From a bacterium (lineage in GTDB: Bacteria; JAUVQV01; DATDCY01): DNA of 5,874 nucleotides. The DNA lies in the NCBI GenBank assembly GCA_036524115.1, contig DATDCY010000275.1:1-5874 (forward strand). Direction: 5' to 3'. A program made the position numbers and the translations under genes. The notes beneath the pieces were generated by a model. It was given only the letters and a program-made list of their open reading frames with translations. It was not told where the DNA came from and searched no databases. Shown piece after piece: positions 5,411-5,874 of the stretch (position 1 is the first letter of the stretch; each line of letters begins with the position of its first letter).

Positions 5411-5620
5411 TGGGCCAGAGCGGGGGCGGGGCGGTGACGGGCGGACGCATGGTGGAGCGCGAGGGAACCGCAGCGACCGGACTGGAGCGGCCCGAAGGGC
5501 GAAACCTGTTGTCTGAGCCCCGCAGGGGCGAGTTACAGGTTTCGAGCGGAAGGCCGGACGAGCTGCGGTCGAGCGCGTAACGAAGCGGCCGCACGGCGCC
5601 GCCCCGCCCCCGCGGGCCCA
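5411..5620. repeat. About 210-bp nested near-palindrome (REP/MITE-like or structured RNA)
   Basis: Paired arms share nearly one centre (about 5516-5523). The outermost pair is TGGGCC (5411-5416) with GGCCCA (5615-5620). Next is GCGGGGGCGGGGCGG (5420-5434) with its exact complement at 5599-5613 (15 of 15). Then ACCGCAGC (5467-5474) pairs with GCTGCGGT (5562-5569), and CGAAACCTGT (5500-5509) with ACAGGTTTCG (5535-5544). At the tip GCCCC (5517-5521) pairs with GGGGC (5525-5529) around GCA. The segments between arms match only partly, with small insertions. No transposase lies inside. It sits between two converging gene ends, a usual place for REP/BIME elements and MITEs; in RNA it could fold into one long hairpin and act as a bidirectional terminator. 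Its nature is inferred; the arms are directly visible. Confidence 0.75.
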
Positions 5621-5647
5621 TGCACAGCAGTGAGACGGAAGCGACCA

Positions 5648-5661
5648 GGCGCCCGCGCGCC
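5648..5661. terminator. Short GC hairpin beyond the rsmE stop
   Basis: GGCGC, four-base loop, GCGCC (five pairs), 34 bases past the rsmE stop codon on the minus strand. It has no T-tract, so it is at best a weak termination or mRNA-end structure. Apart from this I see nothing in 5621-5695. Confidence 0.2.
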
Positions 5662-5695
5662 GGGGCCCGACACGGAACCCTGCGCCGCGAACTCG

Positions 5696-5874
5696 TCAGC
5701 CCCGCAGATGCTCGGCGATCAGGCCCAGCAGGACGAGGCAGGCGGTGTCCGTGCGCAGCGCGCGCGGGCCCATGCCGACGACCGCGAACCCGTGCCGCTG
5801 CAGCAGATCCAGCTCGAAGGGCACCCAGCCGCCCTCGGGCCCGACCGCGAGCAGGACCCGCGCCGGCGCCCGCC
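5696..5874 (-). CDS. rsmE: 16S rRNA m3U1498 methyltransferase RsmE (partial, C-terminal 58 residues)
   Basis: RsmE methylates N3 of U1498 in 16S rRNA using S-adenosylmethionine and belongs to the SPOUT (knotted) methyltransferases. Only the C-terminal 58 residues and stop codon lie in the window; the gene enters from the right edge. The visible part holds the knot region: VLLAVGPEGGWVPFELDLL, with the family's GPEGG motif, and GMGPRALRTDTACLVLLGL, equivalent to the usual LGxRILRTETA block. Conserved Gly, Pro, Arg, Leu-Arg and Thr positions are kept; Asp for Glu and Met for Leu are mild changes. It converges on the LolA-like gene across a 442-base gap containing the long near-palindrome. The N-terminal PUA-like RNA-binding domain, start and promoter are not visible. 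Confidence 0.87.
   Translation of the reverse strand, partial: RAPARVLLAVGPEGGWVPFELDLLQRHGFAVVGMGPRALRTDTACLVLLGLIAEHLRG

Noticed and set aside
5500-5544. Integron attC site
   Set aside because: The inner arms resemble a folded recombination site, but the expected RYYYAAC and GTTRRRY ends are absent and no integron cassette or integrase is nearby.
5287-5580. A 97-codon plus-strand frame in the same gap
   Set aside because: It starts with a non-ATG codon, has no Shine-Dalgarno, and its second half is one arm and the loop of the palindrome. It is likely a spurious frame of a repeat.
5121-5621. A 166-codon minus-strand frame through the gap between the LolA-like gene and rsmE
   Set aside because: It runs across the long palindrome and into the antisense strand of the LolA-like gene. 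It has no ribosome binding site or domain, and the palindrome explains the sequence better.

Overview
This is a very GC-rich stretch of bacterial chromosome with tightly packed genes. Predicted proteins carry Sec signal peptides, and there is a small Fis-type regulator, a FlgT/CsgG-like envelope protein and a LolA-like periplasmic protein. Together these suggest a Gram-negative bacterium, most likely one of the high-GC groups formerly placed in Deltaproteobacteria (Desulfobacterota or Myxococcota). That placement is inferred from composition and gene types only; no rRNA or other marker is present.

Layout. On the minus strand, 1164 to 1 holds a two-gene unit: a 93-residue Fis-family DNA-binding protein, then 28 bases later an exported protein with a FlgT-C-like module, which runs off the left edge. 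Divergent to it, a 132-residue zinc-ribbon protein (1258-1656, +) ends inside the 3' end of mnmG (1598-3499, -). mnmG is complete and encodes the FAD-dependent subunit of the tRNA wobble-uridine modification enzyme. Divergent from mnmG, with 22 bases between the start codons, is a radical SAM gene of the YtqA/YhcC (TIGR01212) family (3522-4499, +), here called mnmL-like. A LolA-like periplasmic protein follows in the same direction (4534-5253, +). A 442-base non-coding stretch separates it from the C-terminal end of rsmE (5696-5874, -), which enters from the right edge.

How the genes work together. MnmG, with MnmE (not in the window), makes cmnm5U at U34 of certain tRNAs. YtqA of Bacillus subtilis, renamed MnmL, has been reported to act on that product. 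The back-to-back arrangement therefore suggests one tRNA-modification module run from one promoter region. The 22-base gap contains two overlapping -10-like hexamers on opposite strands, each exactly six bases from its ATG, and no Shine-Dalgarno on either side. This fits a symmetric bidirectional promoter making two leaderless mRNAs. The other divergent pair, the Fis-like and zinc-ribbon genes, also has interlocked promoter elements, here sharing a -35 sequence.

The most unusual non-coding feature is a roughly 210-bp nested near-palindrome (5411-5620) between the convergent LolA-like and rsmE genes. It looks like a REP/MITE-type repeat or a structured RNA. I saw no CRISPR array, tRNA, rRNA, transposase or phage gene.
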